From Thalassospiraceae bacterium LMO-JJ14 (GTDB lineage Bacteria > Pseudomonadota > Alphaproteobacteria > Rhodospirillales > Casp-alpha2), in assembly GCA_021555105.2 (NCBI GenBank), contig CP134604.1:1240001-1304000 (forward strand): a stretch of 64,000 nt of DNA, read 5' to 3'. The position numbers were made by a program, and so were the translations under genes. Numbering within the stretch: position 1 is the stretch's first letter; every line of letters begins with the position of its first letter. The notes beneath the pieces were generated by a model. It made no database searches, had not been told where the DNA came from, and was given only the letters and a program-made list of their open reading frames with translations. Below are positions 17,381 to 27,008 of the stretch, piece by piece.

Positions 17381-17796
17381 TCGCCGTAAGCCGGCCCCTT
17401 GAGTTCAAGCATGTTGCCTTCGGGATCGTCGAGATAGATTGAGGGCCCTTCGCCTTCGGCACCGTTACGGGTTTCAACCGGGCTTGCCGTGATGCCTTCG
17501 GCGGAGAGATACCCGAGAATGGTATCGCTGTCCCATGGATCGATGCGCAGGCAAAGATGGTCCATGTTCAGACCGTCTTTGCCGGGGGCGGCGCCCCCCT
17601 TGCGGCCAAGTTCGCCGTTCACGTCAACCAAATCGATCAGGGTGCGGCCGGCGCGAAGTTGAAACAGCCCAAGGCGCTCAATCGGACGTTCCATGCTGCA
17701 GCCAAGTACGCGCTGATAGAAATCGAGCATCACGGCAATATCGCGTGCCCGGATCACGACATGATCGATGCCCAGTATTTTAAATGGAATAGCCAA
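17377..17796 (-). CDS. VOC family (glyoxalase/dioxygenase-like) protein
   Basis: A protein of about 139 residues with a vicinal-oxygen-chelate fold: ILGIDHVVIRARDIAVMLDF, then FYQRVLGCSMERPIERLGLF, MDHLCLRIDPWD, and near the end GPSIYLDDPEGNMLELKGPA. Histidine in GIDHV, histidine in MDHLCLR and glutamate in MLELKG are the expected metal ligands. The start is uncertain. The in-frame reading extends back inside the HAD gene, but the family alignment begins at about 17790, so I place it at TTG 17796, 4 bp after the HAD stop. The substrate is unknown. It is probably cotranscribed with the HAD gene. Confidence 0.8.
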   Translation of the reverse strand: MAIPFKILGIDHVVIRARDIAVMLDFYQRVLGCSMERPIERLGLFQLRAGRTLIDLVDVNGELGRKGGAAPGKDGLNMDHLCLRIDPWDSDTILGYLSAEGITASPVETRNGAEGEGPSIYLDDPEGNMLELKGPAYGD

Positions 17797-17800
17797 AACC

Positions 17801-18517
17801 CTAGCACCCCATAGCGTCGGCAACCCCTTCGGCGCTGTCGGTGATGATGTCCCAGTCGCTGGTTGCTTCGAAGTCCTTTGACTGATCGACACCGTATTCG
17901 GTCGGCCGGTTTATATAGGCGGTCCGCATGCCTTGTTCGCGTGCGGCTTCAAGGTCGTCGTTATGCGCGGCACCCATCATGACCTCGCCCGGTTCCATGC
18001 CGAGCAGGGCAATCGCGTTCTGGTATACGCGCGGGTCGCGTTTATAGGCCTTGTGCATGTCGCTCGAGAAGACGAAGTCCCAGGGAATGCCGGCACGCTT
18101 GGCCATGCCGGCGAGCAGTGTCAGCGATCCGTTGGAAAGCGGCGCGATGAGGAATTTTTTCTTGAGACGCAGCAGACCCGGAATGCTGTCCGGCCAAGGA
18201 TTGATCCGGTGCCAGGCACGGGTCAGGTGATCGCGCTCCGCTTCGTCGAGCATATCGAGACCGAACTGCGGCAGGATTTCTTCGAGCCTTTCGCGGTGGA
18301 TGACGTCGATCGGTGTCCATTCACGCTCTCCCGAGATGACCGGCTTCATGCCGGGACGGTAGCCGGCGCGCCAGGCGCGGGCGAAAGCATCGCCGTCGAA
18401 TTCCGTTAACCCCTTGTTTCGGGCGACAATTTCGCCCTCTCGTGCAATCGAGGACCGCCAGTCGGAAATGGTGCCGAATGTATCGAATACGATTGCCTTG
18501 ACGTTATTCATGGTCAT
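17801..18517 (-). CDS. HAD hydrolase, haloacid dehalogenase type II
   Basis: A 238-residue HAD-superfamily enzyme. Motif I is IVFDTFGTISDW, with the nucleophile D in the D-x-x-G-T pattern typical of type II 2-haloacid dehalogenases. Motif II is APLSNGSLT, and motif III/IV is AYKRDPRVYQNA, then MGAAHNDDLEAAREQGMRTA. These enzymes hydrolyse L-2-haloacids, although many annotated members have other small substrates. ATG 18517 is set by GGAGGAG eight bases upstream. It is followed by the VOC gene and divergent from the DUF1194 gene, with the two starts only a few tens of bases apart. Confidence 0.88.
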   Translation of the reverse strand: MTMNNVKAIVFDTFGTISDWRSSIAREGEIVARNKGLTEFDGDAFARAWRAGYRPGMKPVISGEREWTPIDVIHRERLEEILPQFGLDMLDEAERDHLTRAWHRINPWPDSIPGLLRLKKKFLIAPLSNGSLTLLAGMAKRAGIPWDFVFSSDMHKAYKRDPRVYQNAIALLGMEPGEVMMGAAHNDDLEAAREQGMRTAYINRPTEYGVDQSKDFEATSDWDIITDSAEGVADAMGC

Positions 18518-18572
18518 GTCGTTGACTCCTCCCATGGATAACTTTCGCCGGTTTCCCCCGACCGATCAAGGC

Positions 18573-19412
18573 ATGGACAGGCCCAGTCCAAAGGCAATTA
18601 GTTTTGTCCGCGCTTTGTCCATGTTTCTGCTGATCATGTTGACGGCCGCGCGCCCGGCGCCAGCCCAGGCGCAGGAAGGTCTGGTGGATCTTGAACTGAT
18701 CATCGCCGTCGACATTTCCGGTTCCGTCGATGATGACGAGGCCTATCTGCAGCGCCAGGGCTATATCAAAGCTTTCCGCGATCCCAAGGTGATTGAGGCA
18801 ATCCAGCGGGGATTCCATGGCGCAATCGCCGTAACGTTCTTTGAATGGGCCGGGGCGCACCATCAGCTGACGCTGGTGGACTGGAGCTATATCAATAGCC
18901 CGCAAAGCGCCAACGATTTTGCCGATGCATTGGCGTTCGAACCGGTCATGGTCAATGTCTGGACGTCGATCAGCGGCGCCATCTCGGCGGGGATCGACCG
19001 GTTCAGCCACAGCCCCTTCAAAGGCAAGCGCAAGGTAATCGATATTTCAGGCGACGGCGCCAATAACGATGGCCCGCCGGTTGTTCTGGCACGCGAACGG
19101 GCTTTGAGAGCAGGTATCACCATAAACGGATTGCCGATCGTCAACGACAAGCCGAGCCGCTATGGACGGCGGCAGATTCCCAACCTTGATTACTATTACA
19201 TCGATTGCGTGATCGGCGGGCCGGGGGCTTTCATCATCGTTGCCAACGGTTTTGAGGATTATGCCCGTGCCGTCCGCCGCAAGCTTATCCTCGAAATTGC
19301 CGGGGCTGTGCCTGCAAAACCCAGGACCACAGGCTTCATTCCGGTGCTCGGCCATGACCGCCCGCCATGCGACGTAGGGGAAAACCTGCGTCAGGATTGG
19401 GACGACTTCTAA
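18573..19412 (+). CDS. DUF1194 domain-containing VWA protein, secreted
   Basis: A protein of about 279 residues with a Sec signal peptide (FVRALSMFLLIMLTAARPAP, then AQAQ). A von Willebrand A-type domain carries a metal-binding MIDAS: DISGSVDDDEA (D-x-S-x-S), threonine in VWTSISGAI, and aspartate in VIDISGDGANNDG. This is the DUF1194 family, of unknown function and presumed periplasmic adhesion or assembly role. The start could be ATG 18573, weakly supported by AAGG, or ATG 18534, which would add 13 residues. Neither has a good ribosome binding site. It is convergent with gcvP, 26 bp apart. Confidence 0.85.
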   Translation: MDRPSPKAISFVRALSMFLLIMLTAARPAPAQAQEGLVDLELIIAVDISGSVDDDEAYLQRQGYIKAFRDPKVIEAIQRGFHGAIAVTFFEWAGAHHQLTLVDWSYINSPQSANDFADALAFEPVMVNVWTSISGAISAGIDRFSHSPFKGKRKVIDISGDGANNDGPPVVLARERALRAGITINGLPIVNDKPSRYGRRQIPNLDYYYIDCVIGGPGAFIIVANGFEDYARAVRRKLILEIAGAVPAKPRTTGFIPVLGHDRPPCDVGENLRQDWDDF

Positions 19413-19438
19413 GCCGTCCCGGATTTCCCGATCTCTTA

Positions 19439-22327
19439 TTATTCCGCAGCTTCCTGATAAGCCTCGATCGCCGGGCAGGTGCAGACCAGGTTTCTGTCGC
19501 CATGCGCGTTATCGATACGCCCGACGCTTGGCCAGTACTTGTCATGACGCAGTCCGGTGGCGGGATAGGCGGCGATTTCACGGGTATAGGCGTGGTTCCA
19601 GTCGTCCGCCATGACGACGTCTGCCGTGTGCGGGGCGTGCACCAGCGGGTTGTCGTCCGCGGGCCATTCCCCGGCTTCGATCCGGTGCGCTTCGGCGGCA
19701 ATCGAAATCATGGCTTCGCAGAACCGGTCCAGTTCCTCGCGCGGCTCTGACTCCGTGGGTTCCATCATTAGTGTGTGCATGACGGGCCATGACATGGTCG
19801 GGCTGTGAAAGCCGTAATCCATCAGGCGTTTGGCGATGTCGTCCACGGTAATGTGTGCGGCGTTCTGAATCGGCCGGGTATCGATGATACACTCGTGTGC
19901 GACCAGCCCGCCCGGACCGGTATAGAGAATCTTGAAGTGATCCTTGAGCCGTGCCGCGACATAGTTCGCATTCAGGATGGCCGCCTGTGTCGCTTTCTTC
20001 AGACCCTGACCGCCCATCATGGCGATATACGCCCACGATATCGGCAGGATGGATGCCGAGCCCCAGGGCGCCGCCGAAATCGCACCGATCCCGTTTTCGG
20101 GACCACTCTCCGGGACCACCGGGTTCCCCGGCAGGAAGGGTGCCAGATGTTCGCCGACGGCAATCGGGCCGACGCCCGGTCCACCGCCGCCATGCGGGAT
20201 GCAGAATGTCTTGTGCAGGTTCATATGCATCACGTCGGGGCCGAAACGTCCCGGACGGCATATGCCGACCATCGCCTGCAGGTTGGCGCCGTCCATGTAA
20301 ACCTGTCCGCCGTTGGTATGAACGATGTCGCAGATGTCCTTGATTCTGGTTTCAAACACACCGTGCGTTGACGGGTAGGTGACCATGAGGGCGGCCAGAT
20401 TGTCGGCATTGGCTTCGGCTTTTTTCTGCAGGTCCTCGACATCGACATTGCCGTGATCGTCGCAGTCGACGACAACGACTTTCATATTCGCCATGACGGC
20501 GCTGGCCGGATTGGTGCCGTGTGCGCTCGACGGGATCAGGCAAATGTTGCGGTGGTCGTCACCGCGTTCATGATGATAGGCGCGTATCGTCAGAAGCCCC
20601 GAGTATTCACCCTGCGAGCCGGCGTTGGGCTGCAACGATACCGCGGCAAACCCGGTGATCTGGCATAGCTTGGCTTCCAGATCCTTAATCATCTCAAGAT
20701 AACCCGAAACCTGATCCAAGGGCTGGAAGGGATGGATCTTGCCGAAGCCCGCCCAGGTGATCGGAATCATCTCGGATGCGGCGTTGAGTTTCATGGTGCA
20801 CGATCCAAGGGGGATCATCGCCCGGTTCAGCGCGAGGTCCTTTTCCTCCAGCGCGCGCAGATAGCGCATCATCGCGGTTTCCGAATGATGTGCATTGAAA
20901 ACGGGATGGGTCAGGATGTCGCTTTCGCGCAACAGCGATTCTGGCAGGCCGTCTTCCGATTCCGCATCCAGCTTGGATATATCCAGGCCATGGTCCTCGC
21001 TGCCGGAAACAATTGCCAGCAATGCGGCGATATCGTCACGGGTCGTCGCTTCGTTCACGGAAACGCCGACGCGGTCCGCATCCATGCGGCGTAAATTAAA
21101 ACCTGCTGCGACGGCACGCTCGTGAATGGCTTCGGCGGCGCCCGGCGTCTTCAGGGTCAGGGTATCGAACCAATTGCCGTTTTCGACCTCGATTCCAAGT
21201 TCTCTGAGACCGGCGGCCAGAATAGACGTCAAACGATGGACGCGGCCGGCAATCCGCTTCAACCCGTCGGGACCGTGATAAACGCAATACATGCTGGCGA
21301 CATTGGCCAGCAGGACCTGGGCGGTGCAGATGTTCGATGTCGCCTTTTCGCGGCGGATATGCTGCTCGCGGGTTTGCAGCGCCATACGAAGCGCCTGTCT
21401 ACCCTGCGCGTCGATGGAAACGCCGATAATGCGGCCCGGTACGGAACGGCGGTATTCCTCGCGCGTCGCCATGAACGCCGCGTGCGGCCCCCCGAACCCG
21501 AGCGGTACACCGAAGCGTTGCGCCGAGCCGACGACGATATCCGCGCCCCATTCGCCGGGCGCTTTCATCATGACCAGCGCCAACGGGTCGCAGGCCACGC
21601 TCAGCAGCGCGCCGGCGTCATGGATCTTGTCGGCCAGGCTTGCGTAATCGTGCACATCGCCATCGACGGTCGGGTACTGCAGGACCACGCCGAAAACCTC
21701 GGCCGGGTCCAGGTCGTTGAACGGATCGCCGGTTTTGACCGTAAAGCCGAGCGGGTGGGCCCGGGTTTCGATGACGGCGATGGTTTGCGGCAGGCAACTG
21801 TCGGCGACAAAGATCGTGTCGCTTTTGCTTTTGCCGGAACGTTTCATCAACGTCATCGCCTCGGCGGCGGCGGTGCCTTCATCAAGCAGCGAAGCATTGG
21901 CGAGGGGCATGCCGGTCAAGTCGATGATCGCCTGCTGGAAGTTCAACAGTGCTTCCAGCCGACCTTGTGAAATTTCTGCCTGATACGGGGTATAGGCGGT
22001 ATACCAGCCTGGATTTTCGATCAGATTGCGAAGGATAACGCTGGGTGTGAGCGTATCGTGATAACCGAGACCGATCATGGATTTCATGATCTTGTTCTTA
22101 TTCGCCATCCGCGCCAGCTCGGCCAGGGCCTCGTCTTCGGTCATCGCCGGTTCGTCGAAGGCTTCTTCTGTACGGATGCCGTCCGGCACGGCCTTGTCGA
22201 CCAGCTCATCAAGGCTCTTCAGGCCCACCACGCCGAGCATTTCATCCAGATCGCTATCCGACGGTCCGATGTGCCGGCGGACAAACGCGTCCTTTTGTTC
22301 GAGGTCGTCGAGGCTGACTCGGCTCAT
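19439..22327 (-). CDS. gcvP: Glycine dehydrogenase (decarboxylating), P-protein
   Basis: A 962-residue P-protein in the single-chain form, with the N- and C-terminal halves that are split in gcvPA/gcvPB organisms. The PLP lysine is K706 in [20 protein letters not shown], and HGTNPASA and SQGEYSGLL segments match the active-site architecture. It decarboxylates glycine and transfers the aminomethyl group to lipoyl-GcvH. The ATG at 22327 overlaps the gcvH stop by 4 bp. It is the last gene of a riboswitch-controlled gcvT-gcvH-gcvP operon, so the P-protein is made only when glycine is high. Confidence 0.97.
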   Translation of the reverse strand: MSRVSLDDLEQKDAFVRRHIGPSDSDLDEMLGVVGLKSLDELVDKAVPDGIRTEEAFDEPAMTEDEALAELARMANKNKIMKSMIGLGYHDTLTPSVILRNLIENPGWYTAYTPYQAEISQGRLEALLNFQQAIIDLTGMPLANASLLDEGTAAAEAMTLMKRSGKSKSDTIFVADSCLPQTIAVIETRAHPLGFTVKTGDPFNDLDPAEVFGVVLQYPTVDGDVHDYASLADKIHDAGALLSVACDPLALVMMKAPGEWGADIVVGSAQRFGVPLGFGGPHAAFMATREEYRRSVPGRIIGVSIDAQGRQALRMALQTREQHIRREKATSNICTAQVLLANVASMYCVYHGPDGLKRIAGRVHRLTSILAAGLRELGIEVENGNWFDTLTLKTPGAAEAIHERAVAAGFNLRRMDADRVGVSVNEATTRDDIAALLAIVSGSEDHGLDISKLDAESEDGLPESLLRESDILTHPVFNAHHSETAMMRYLRALEEKDLALNRAMIPLGSCTMKLNAASEMIPITWAGFGKIHPFQPLDQVSGYLEMIKDLEAKLCQITGFAAVSLQPNAGSQGEYSGLLTIRAYHHERGDDHRNICLIPSSAHGTNPASAVMANMKVVVVDCDDHGNVDVEDLQKKAEANADNLAALMVTYPSTHGVFETRIKDICDIVHTNGGQVYMDGANLQAMVGICRPGRFGPDVMHMNLHKTFCIPHGGGGPGVGPIAVGEHLAPFLPGNPVVPESGPENGIGAISAAPWGSASILPISWAYIAMMGGQGLKKATQAAILNANYVAARLKDHFKILYTGPGGLVAHECIIDTRPIQNAAHITVDDIAKRLMDYGFHSPTMSWPVMHTLMMEPTESEPREELDRFCEAMISIAAEAHRIEAGEWPADDNPLVHAPHTADVVMADDWNHAYTREIAAYPATGLRHDKYWPSVGRIDNAHGDRNLVCTCPAIEAYQEAAE

Positions 22328-22701
22328 TCATCAAGCTCCTTCAGGAATTCCTTGTATGCGGCGGCGTCCATGAATTCGTCGAGTTCGGTCATGTCGGACA
22401 ATTTGATTTTGAACAGCCAGCCGTCACCCTCGGCGTGCTCGTTAACGGTGGTCGGGGCGTCGGCAAGGTCTTCGTTGACCTCGACGATCTCGCCGGAGCA
22501 GGGGGCATAGACTTCGCTCGCCGCTTTGACGGATTCGACGACACAGGCTTCATCTCCCTGATCAAGGGTTGCGCCGACTTCAGGCACTTCGACATAGACC
22601 AGTTCGCCCAGTTGCTCCTGTGCATGGTCGGTAATGCCGACGGTGCCGATTTCGCCATCGATGTCGATCCATTCATGTTCTTTGGTGTACTTCGTCGTCA
22701 T
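22324..22701 (-). CDS. gcvH: Glycine cleavage system H protein
   Basis: A 125-residue lipoyl carrier. The lipoylated lysine is K59 in [16 protein letters not shown], matching the family's E-S-V-K-A. The start [16 protein letters not shown] and the tail [19 protein letters not shown] are typical of GcvH. It shuttles the aminomethyl group between GcvP, GcvT and the L-protein. It lies 41 bp behind gcvT and is translationally coupled to gcvP. The L-protein (lpd) is not in the window, as expected for a shared dehydrogenase. Confidence 0.97.
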   Translation of the reverse strand: MTTKYTKEHEWIDIDGEIGTVGITDHAQEQLGELVYVEVPEVGATLDQGDEACVVESVKAASEVYAPCSGEIVEVNEDLADAPTTVNEHAEGDGWLFKIKLSDMTELDEFMDAAAYKEFLKELDE

Positions 22702-22742
22702 ATTCTCTCTCCTGCTTGTGCGCGATCCCTGTGTGTCAGGGA

Positions 22743-23858
22743 TTATCCCTTGAAATAACGGTGTGGTTGAAACGGCATTTTAACGACCGTGGCCGGCACC
22801 ATGCTTTTGCGCACGGCAAGCTCAAGTGCGGTCGCGGCGCTGGCGTGATCGGAGGCGACATACCCCATGGCGATCGGGCCGCCGACGCTGGGACCGAACC
22901 CGCCTGACGTTACCGTGCCTATAACATCGGCGCCGGGTGCGTGAATGACGGTTCCGTCGCGGGCCGGGGCGCGGCCTTCGGGCAGAATGCCGACGCGCTT
23001 GCGTTTCGGCCCCTCCGTCAGTTCACCGATGATCCGGCCGGCACCGGGAAAATCAGCGGCTTCACGGCGGCGTTTAGAAATCGTCCAGGCCAGACCGGCC
23101 TCGATCGGCGAGGTTTCTTCATCGAGATCGTTGCCATACAGACAAAGCCCAGCTTCAAGCCGGAGGGTGTCTCGCGCGCCAAGCCCGATCGGCATGACGT
23201 CGTCATGATCGCAAAGCGATTCGGCGATGGCTTCGGCATTCCCGACAGGCATGGAGATTTCATAGCCGTCTTCACCGGTATAACCGGACCGCGTGATATG
23301 GCAGCGGACACCATCGATTTCCGCTTCCAAGGCACTCATGAAGGCCATCTTTGCCGTCGCCGGCACTATGGCGGACATCACGGCGGACGCTTTCGGCCCC
23401 TGGAGGGCGATCAGGGCGCGGTCCTCGAGAATCTCCAGCTCGGCCAACCCTGTGGCCGCGGTGGCAATCAGGGGAAGATCGATGTGTTTACGCGATGCGT
23501 TGACGACGATGAACAGCTTGTCTCCCCAACTGGTGACGATCAGGTCGTCGACAATGCCACCGGCGTCGTTGGTGATCATGGAATAGCGGCCATGTCCGCG
23601 ATGCAGCGCCTGTACGTCGCCGGGCACCAGCTTTTCCAGTGCCTTTGCCGCCTCGGTACCATGCAGCCATGCCTGCCCCATGTGCGAGACATCGAACAGC
23701 CCTGCTTTTTCGCGGGTATGTCTGTGTTCCTCGATGATTCCGGCTGAATACTGGACGGGCATTTCATAACCTGCGAACGGCACCATCTTGGCGCCCATGC
23801 GTCGGTGAAAGTCTGCCAGTGGTACGGTTTTCAGGTCTTGTGCGGTGTTCTGTCCCAC
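22743..23858 (-). CDS. gcvT: Glycine cleavage system T protein (aminomethyltransferase)
   Basis: A 371-residue T-protein with [20 protein letters not shown] and LFDVSHMGQ near the N-terminus. Folate-binding segments include [12 protein letters not shown] and [20 protein letters not shown], containing the conserved R-D-x-x-R-L-E. It releases ammonia and passes the methylene group to tetrahydrofolate. The start is GTG at 23858, with GGGG at 23868-23865 as the ribosome binding site. The aptamers of a tandem glycine riboswitch end about 70 nt upstream, making gcvT the directly controlled first gene of the operon. Confidence 0.96.
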   Translation of the reverse strand: MGQNTAQDLKTVPLADFHRRMGAKMVPFAGYEMPVQYSAGIIEEHRHTREKAGLFDVSHMGQAWLHGTEAAKALEKLVPGDVQALHRGHGRYSMITNDAGGIVDDLIVTSWGDKLFIVVNASRKHIDLPLIATAATGLAELEILEDRALIALQGPKASAVMSAIVPATAKMAFMSALEAEIDGVRCHITRSGYTGEDGYEISMPVGNAEAIAESLCDHDDVMPIGLGARDTLRLEAGLCLYGNDLDEETSPIEAGLAWTISKRRREAADFPGAGRIIGELTEGPKRKRVGILPEGRAPARDGTVIHAPGADVIGTVTSGGFGPSVGGPIAMGYVASDHASAATALELAVRKSMVPATVVKMPFQPHRYFKG

Positions 23859-23879
23859 AGATGTCCCCTTAAAACAGAT

Positions 23880-23920
23880 GGTCGCTTCCAGCCGACCTGG
23901 GGCAGAATGCCTTTCGGTCG
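23880..23920 (-). promoter_or_regulatory. Candidate riboswitch expression platform with competing helices
   Basis: After the second aptamer, on the minus strand, CGACC at 23920-23916 can pair with GGTCG at 23897-23893. That GGTCG can instead pair with a second CGACC at 23884-23880, which is followed by ATCTGTTTT and then the AAGGGG ribosome binding region of gcvT. The two pairings exclude each other because they share GGTCG. This is the logic of a terminator/antiterminator or ribosome-binding-site switch. The stems are only 5 bp, so the assignment is tentative. Confidence 0.4.
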
Positions 23921-23930
23921 CTCAAAGCGC

Positions 23931-24115
23931 CCCCTCTGTCTCGGAACCTGAAAGTGTCACCCCGCCGATATCGGAGGCAGGGTTTACATCTTCGGTGGGT
24001 GTGGCTGAAACCACATCCGCTTTCCAGAGCCTCAACCCGTTGCGGTCCTTTTGCCTGAGAGATTCCGGGGCGGTTGCTCCTTCGGCGCCGACATCAATGT
24101 GCCGGTCTCTCCCAC
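23931..24115 (-). ncRNA. Tandem glycine riboswitch (two aptamers)
   Basis: On the minus strand, the first aptamer (about 24113-24035) begins GGGAGAGACCGG and has the core GCGCCGAAGGAGCAACC, then AATCTCTCAGGCAAAAGGAC. The second aptamer (about 24030-23931) shows CACCGAAGATGTAAACC, then GGTGACACTTTCAGGTTCCG and AGACAGAGGGG. These are the conserved gcvT-element cores, in the classical two-aptamer arrangement with a short linker. A possible -35 box TTGACC lies at 24177-24172. The region 23859-24195 has no protein gene. Glycine binding normally turns the gcv operon on. Downstream, competing short helices are described in a separate entry. Confidence 0.93.
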
Positions 24116-24195
24116 AACGGTGTGACGAGGATCTCGTCTTCATTCGGGATCATTACAGATGCCGGTGAAACGGTCAACATGACCCGGTGTGTAAC

Positions 24196-24765
24196 TTACT
24201 GCAACCGGTCCTGAATTGCTTTGCGGTTATATTCGACCTGATCCTTGGTCAACTCGAAGCCGCTATAGATCAGATAATAGTTGTTGCGAATTTCCGGCGT
24301 GATCGGAATTTCCACCGTTGTCGGCGGCGGCAGAACGACGAGCTTCGTTCTGTTCCCCTTGAAAGAAACGGTCATTGTCAGGGGTTCACGATAAAGGATG
24401 TTCTTTTTTGGATCGGTGACGATAACGAAATAAGGAAGCGACGCCGTCTGTGTAGCATTGGCCGGGCCCATTTCAGCCGCAATGACAGGCGCGACTTCGA
24501 CGAGCATCTTTCCGGCGTTGGTGTCGTTATCGATATCGGTTATGCAGCCAAGCTGCATTTCGCCGATCTGTGCACGAACCTCAACATCTGTAATGTCACG
24601 GCCGGGGCCGTCGCGGAATTTTGTGATCGTGGCGGCATCTTCAAGAACAAAGTAATCGGGACACTGCAGGACAGTCTTCTTTTCCGTGAACGGAACATTG
24701 ACGTTTTCACATGCGACAAGCGTGATTGCCGCCAGGACCGCGAATATTCCGGGATAAAGGCGCAT
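24196..24765 (-). CDS. Hypothetical lipoprotein
   Basis: A 189-residue protein that I do not recognise. MRLYPGIFAVLAAITLVAC is a lipoprotein signal peptide with the lipobox LVAC, cysteine 19 being the predicted lipidated residue. The mature part is beta-rich and has no membrane segment; it includes IGEMQLGCITDIDNDTNAGK and a proline run VVLPPPTTVEIP. ATG 24765 is chosen because it begins the signal peptide. The gene follows the CDGSH gene by 2 bp on the same strand and precedes the gcv riboswitch. Similar alphaproteobacterial lipoproteins are annotated as hypothetical. Envelope location is inferred from the lipobox. Confidence 0.75.
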   Translation of the reverse strand: MRLYPGIFAVLAAITLVACENVNVPFTEKKTVLQCPDYFVLEDAATITKFRDGPGRDITDVEVRAQIGEMQLGCITDIDNDTNAGKMLVEVAPVIAAEMGPANATQTASLPYFVIVTDPKKNILYREPLTMTVSFKGNRTKLVVLPPPTTVEIPITPEIRNNYYLIYSGFELTKDQVEYNRKAIQDRLQ

Positions 24766-24767
24766 TG

Positions 24768-25007
24768 TCACAGGTCCGAATGCGTGCCGTCGCAGAATGG
24801 CTGGTCTGAAGTTTGCTTGCAGCCGCACAAATATGCGGTTTCGCTCTTTTCAGCAGTAAAGACAACAGGCGCCATGCCGACTTCCTTGTGCTTGCCGTCG
24901 CAGAACGGCTGGGTCGAACTTAACCCGCAGGCACACCACGCGTACTTTTTACCTTCGACAAGTTCGACGGCGTAAGGTTCTTTCTGTGCAATCGTCGGGC
25001 CTGCCAT
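24768..25007 (-). CDS. CDGSH iron-sulfur domain-containing protein, double motif
   Basis: A 79-residue protein with two CDGSH-type 2Fe-2S sites: CACGLSSTQPFCDGKH and CGCKQTSDQPFCDGTH. Each fits C-x-C-x2-S/T-x3-P-x-C-D-G-x2-H, providing three cysteines and one histidine. Bacterial double-CDGSH (mitoNEET-like) proteins are small soluble redox or cluster-transfer proteins. The start at 25007 is chosen for its AAAGGA ribosome binding site and the family-typical opening. It lies 2 bp before the lipoprotein gene on the same strand, which suggests cotranscription but not a specific role. Confidence 0.93.
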   Translation of the reverse strand: MAGPTIAQKEPYAVELVEGKKYAWCACGLSSTQPFCDGKHKEVGMAPVVFTAEKSETAYLCGCKQTSDQPFCDGTHSDL

Positions 25008-25101
25008 GGGGTATCCTTTCCTTGTATTGTCAGGCGGAAATGTAAAGGACGCTTGGCTGGGCGACAAGCAATGGTCTCTTCAACGCCCGAAGCCCTGGTA
25101 C

Positions 25102-26883
25102 TCAAGGGGCACTTGGCGCACGCCCCCGGCCCGGATCGACAAGGCTGATCAGGGTGGCGGCGAGCTTGGCGAGGGTCCGCGAGCGGCTCCAGGCGTTGTC
25201 GATATGCCGCGCAATTGCAATGCCATGCCCAAAAGCGCCCCATGCAGCATCATTCTCACCGTTGATGGCGTGACCTTCCGCGATATCCGCGAACATCCAT
25301 ACCCGGCTCAAATCTCCGGGAATATCGTCGGTTGCCGCCTGCGCCAAAGACTCGGTGTTCGACCAGGCATCATCGCCTACGGCTTGCTGACGGGCGGCGA
25401 TCAGCCAAAGCGTATGCGCCTTGAGCCGGCGGTCATCGATTAATTCAGCGGCTTCGACGGCGCGTTTTGCCGCTGTCCTGAATGCCGCCATGCTGTTCTC
25501 ACCGGTATCAGCCTTGTCGCCGTGGATTTGCGTCAGGGCAAGGGAGATGCGGCTGATGGCGAATGATCTCGCATATGGCCGGTCAATCCGGTCAATTGCC
25601 GCGAAAGCAAGCTCCAGTGTCGTGTCGGCATCATCAATACGTCCGGCATGTGCCTGCGCCAGTGCAATCCGGCCCAGCAGGATGGCCCGATAACGGACGT
25701 TCTCTATGCCGGAAGCCGTTGCCAGGGCGGCAACTGCATCGCCGGCCCGGGCCTGTGCCTCGGCGGCGGACATCAGGACGGGGATCTTGTCCGACGGGCT
25801 TGATACGGCATCCAGCATCTCAAGGGCACGCGCGGTTTCTTCCATGTCGGCCAATGCCGATGCAACGTATCGGATACCGGCGCTTTTGGAACTGTCGCGC
25901 GGCAGTGCGCGGGCATCCTGTTCGGCGATTTGCAGTTCGATCTCGGCCAGATCGCGGGCGTCGGCTTGGGCATAGATAACGGCGGCGCGGGCTCTGAAGG
26001 CGATTTGTTTCAACTTGTCGCCGACGTCATCGATATCGGACAGCAGTCTTTCCAGGGTTTTTTGCGCATCGCCCTTGTCGCCGCGGCGAACCTGAATTTC
26101 GGCGATGGCGGCAAGGGCATCGGCCTGTTTTTCACGGTCGGGAATGATTCCCGCGGCGGCCAGCGCATCGTCTGCCCGCCCCGTCGCGGCCTGGGCCTCG
26201 GCTATGTCGCGAAGGGCCACCATGACAAGTCGCGGGTCCTTGATCCGGGCCGCAGTCTCCATCGCCTTTTCACCCAGTCCGGCACGCGCCTCGGCGATCA
26301 GGATTTCCCCGAGGGCCCAGTCGCGAAGCTCCGCTTTGGCAATGGCTTTCGCACTCTCAAGCGCTTCGGCGAGCAGGCACAGCGTCGTCGGGCTTTTGAA
26401 ACAGGCGGATGCATCGCGAGTCGGGTCGGCGGTCTCGCCGGTGTTATCGGTTTTCATCAGGTCGCGGGTGGCCGGATGGTTCATCAGTTTTGAGCGGGCA
26501 TCCTTGATGCTTTGCGAACGGGCATCCTCGAGCTGACGCATCAGTTTGCGCACACCGACGGCGTATTCCAGTTTGCCGATCAAATCCATGGTGATGCGGC
26601 CAGACGGATCGATTCCGTTGGCGCGCTGGTAAATGCGAATGGCGGCGCGGGTCGATTTGTCGAGAACGCCGTCTTCCGGCCCAAGGTACAGGCCCAGCTT
26701 GGACAAAGCCTGCTGGGCGCGGCGAACCATCGGGCTGGGCTGTGTGCGCGAAGCTGCGGCAGGCTGTTCGTCCAGCGGCGGCAGGGAAGCCCGCGCAGGG
26801 ATGCCGGGCAAGGCAAAAAGGCCCGCGCACAGCGCAAGGACGGCCGCATATCGCGCCTTCAAGATATATCCGGTGCGTCTCAT
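25102..26883 (-). CDS. Peptidoglycan-binding domain protein with helical (TPR-like) repeats, exported
   Basis: A protein of about 593 residues with a signal peptide (AVLALCAGLFALPGIPARA). A PG_binding_1 domain at about residues 50-105 (VRRAQQALSKLGLYLGPEDG, then VLDKSTRAAIRIYQRANGID) follows. About 400 residues of alanine-rich helical repeats come next, in which units such as ADALAAIAEIQVRRGDKGDA recur. These resemble TPR/Sel1-like scaffolds. ATG 26883 is preferred over the upstream in-frame start at 26961 because it opens directly on the signal peptide. It probably binds peptidoglycan in the periplasm and presents a protein-interaction surface. No enzymatic motif is visible. Confidence 0.8.
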   Translation of the reverse strand: MRRTGYILKARYAAVLALCAGLFALPGIPARASLPPLDEQPAAASRTQPSPMVRRAQQALSKLGLYLGPEDGVLDKSTRAAIRIYQRANGIDPSGRITMDLIGKLEYAVGVRKLMRQLEDARSQSIKDARSKLMNHPATRDLMKTDNTGETADPTRDASACFKSPTTLCLLAEALESAKAIAKAELRDWALGEILIAEARAGLGEKAMETAARIKDPRLVMVALRDIAEAQAATGRADDALAAAGIIPDREKQADALAAIAEIQVRRGDKGDAQKTLERLLSDIDDVGDKLKQIAFRARAAVIYAQADARDLAEIELQIAEQDARALPRDSSKSAGIRYVASALADMEETARALEMLDAVSSPSDKIPVLMSAAEAQARAGDAVAALATASGIENVRYRAILLGRIALAQAHAGRIDDADTTLELAFAAIDRIDRPYARSFAISRISLALTQIHGDKADTGENSMAAFRTAAKRAVEAAELIDDRRLKAHTLWLIAARQQAVGDDAWSNTESLAQAATDDIPGDLSRVWMFADIAEGHAINGENDAAWGAFGHGIAIARHIDNAWSRSRTLAKLAATLISLVDPGRGRAPSAP

Positions 26884-27008
26884 TCGTTCCGGTCGCTTTC
26901 CAGCTACGATCCAGTTGCCGGTTAAATTATAGCCGATTTTCTGTTTCAATGCCGCGCTCATTCAGATGCGCACTTGGCGTCGGGGTATCTACCCCTTAAA
27001 ACGCCCGG

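Noticed and set aside
23845-24168. Open reading frames across the riboswitch
   Set aside because: The conserved glycine-aptamer cores explain this sequence; the frames have no protein features.
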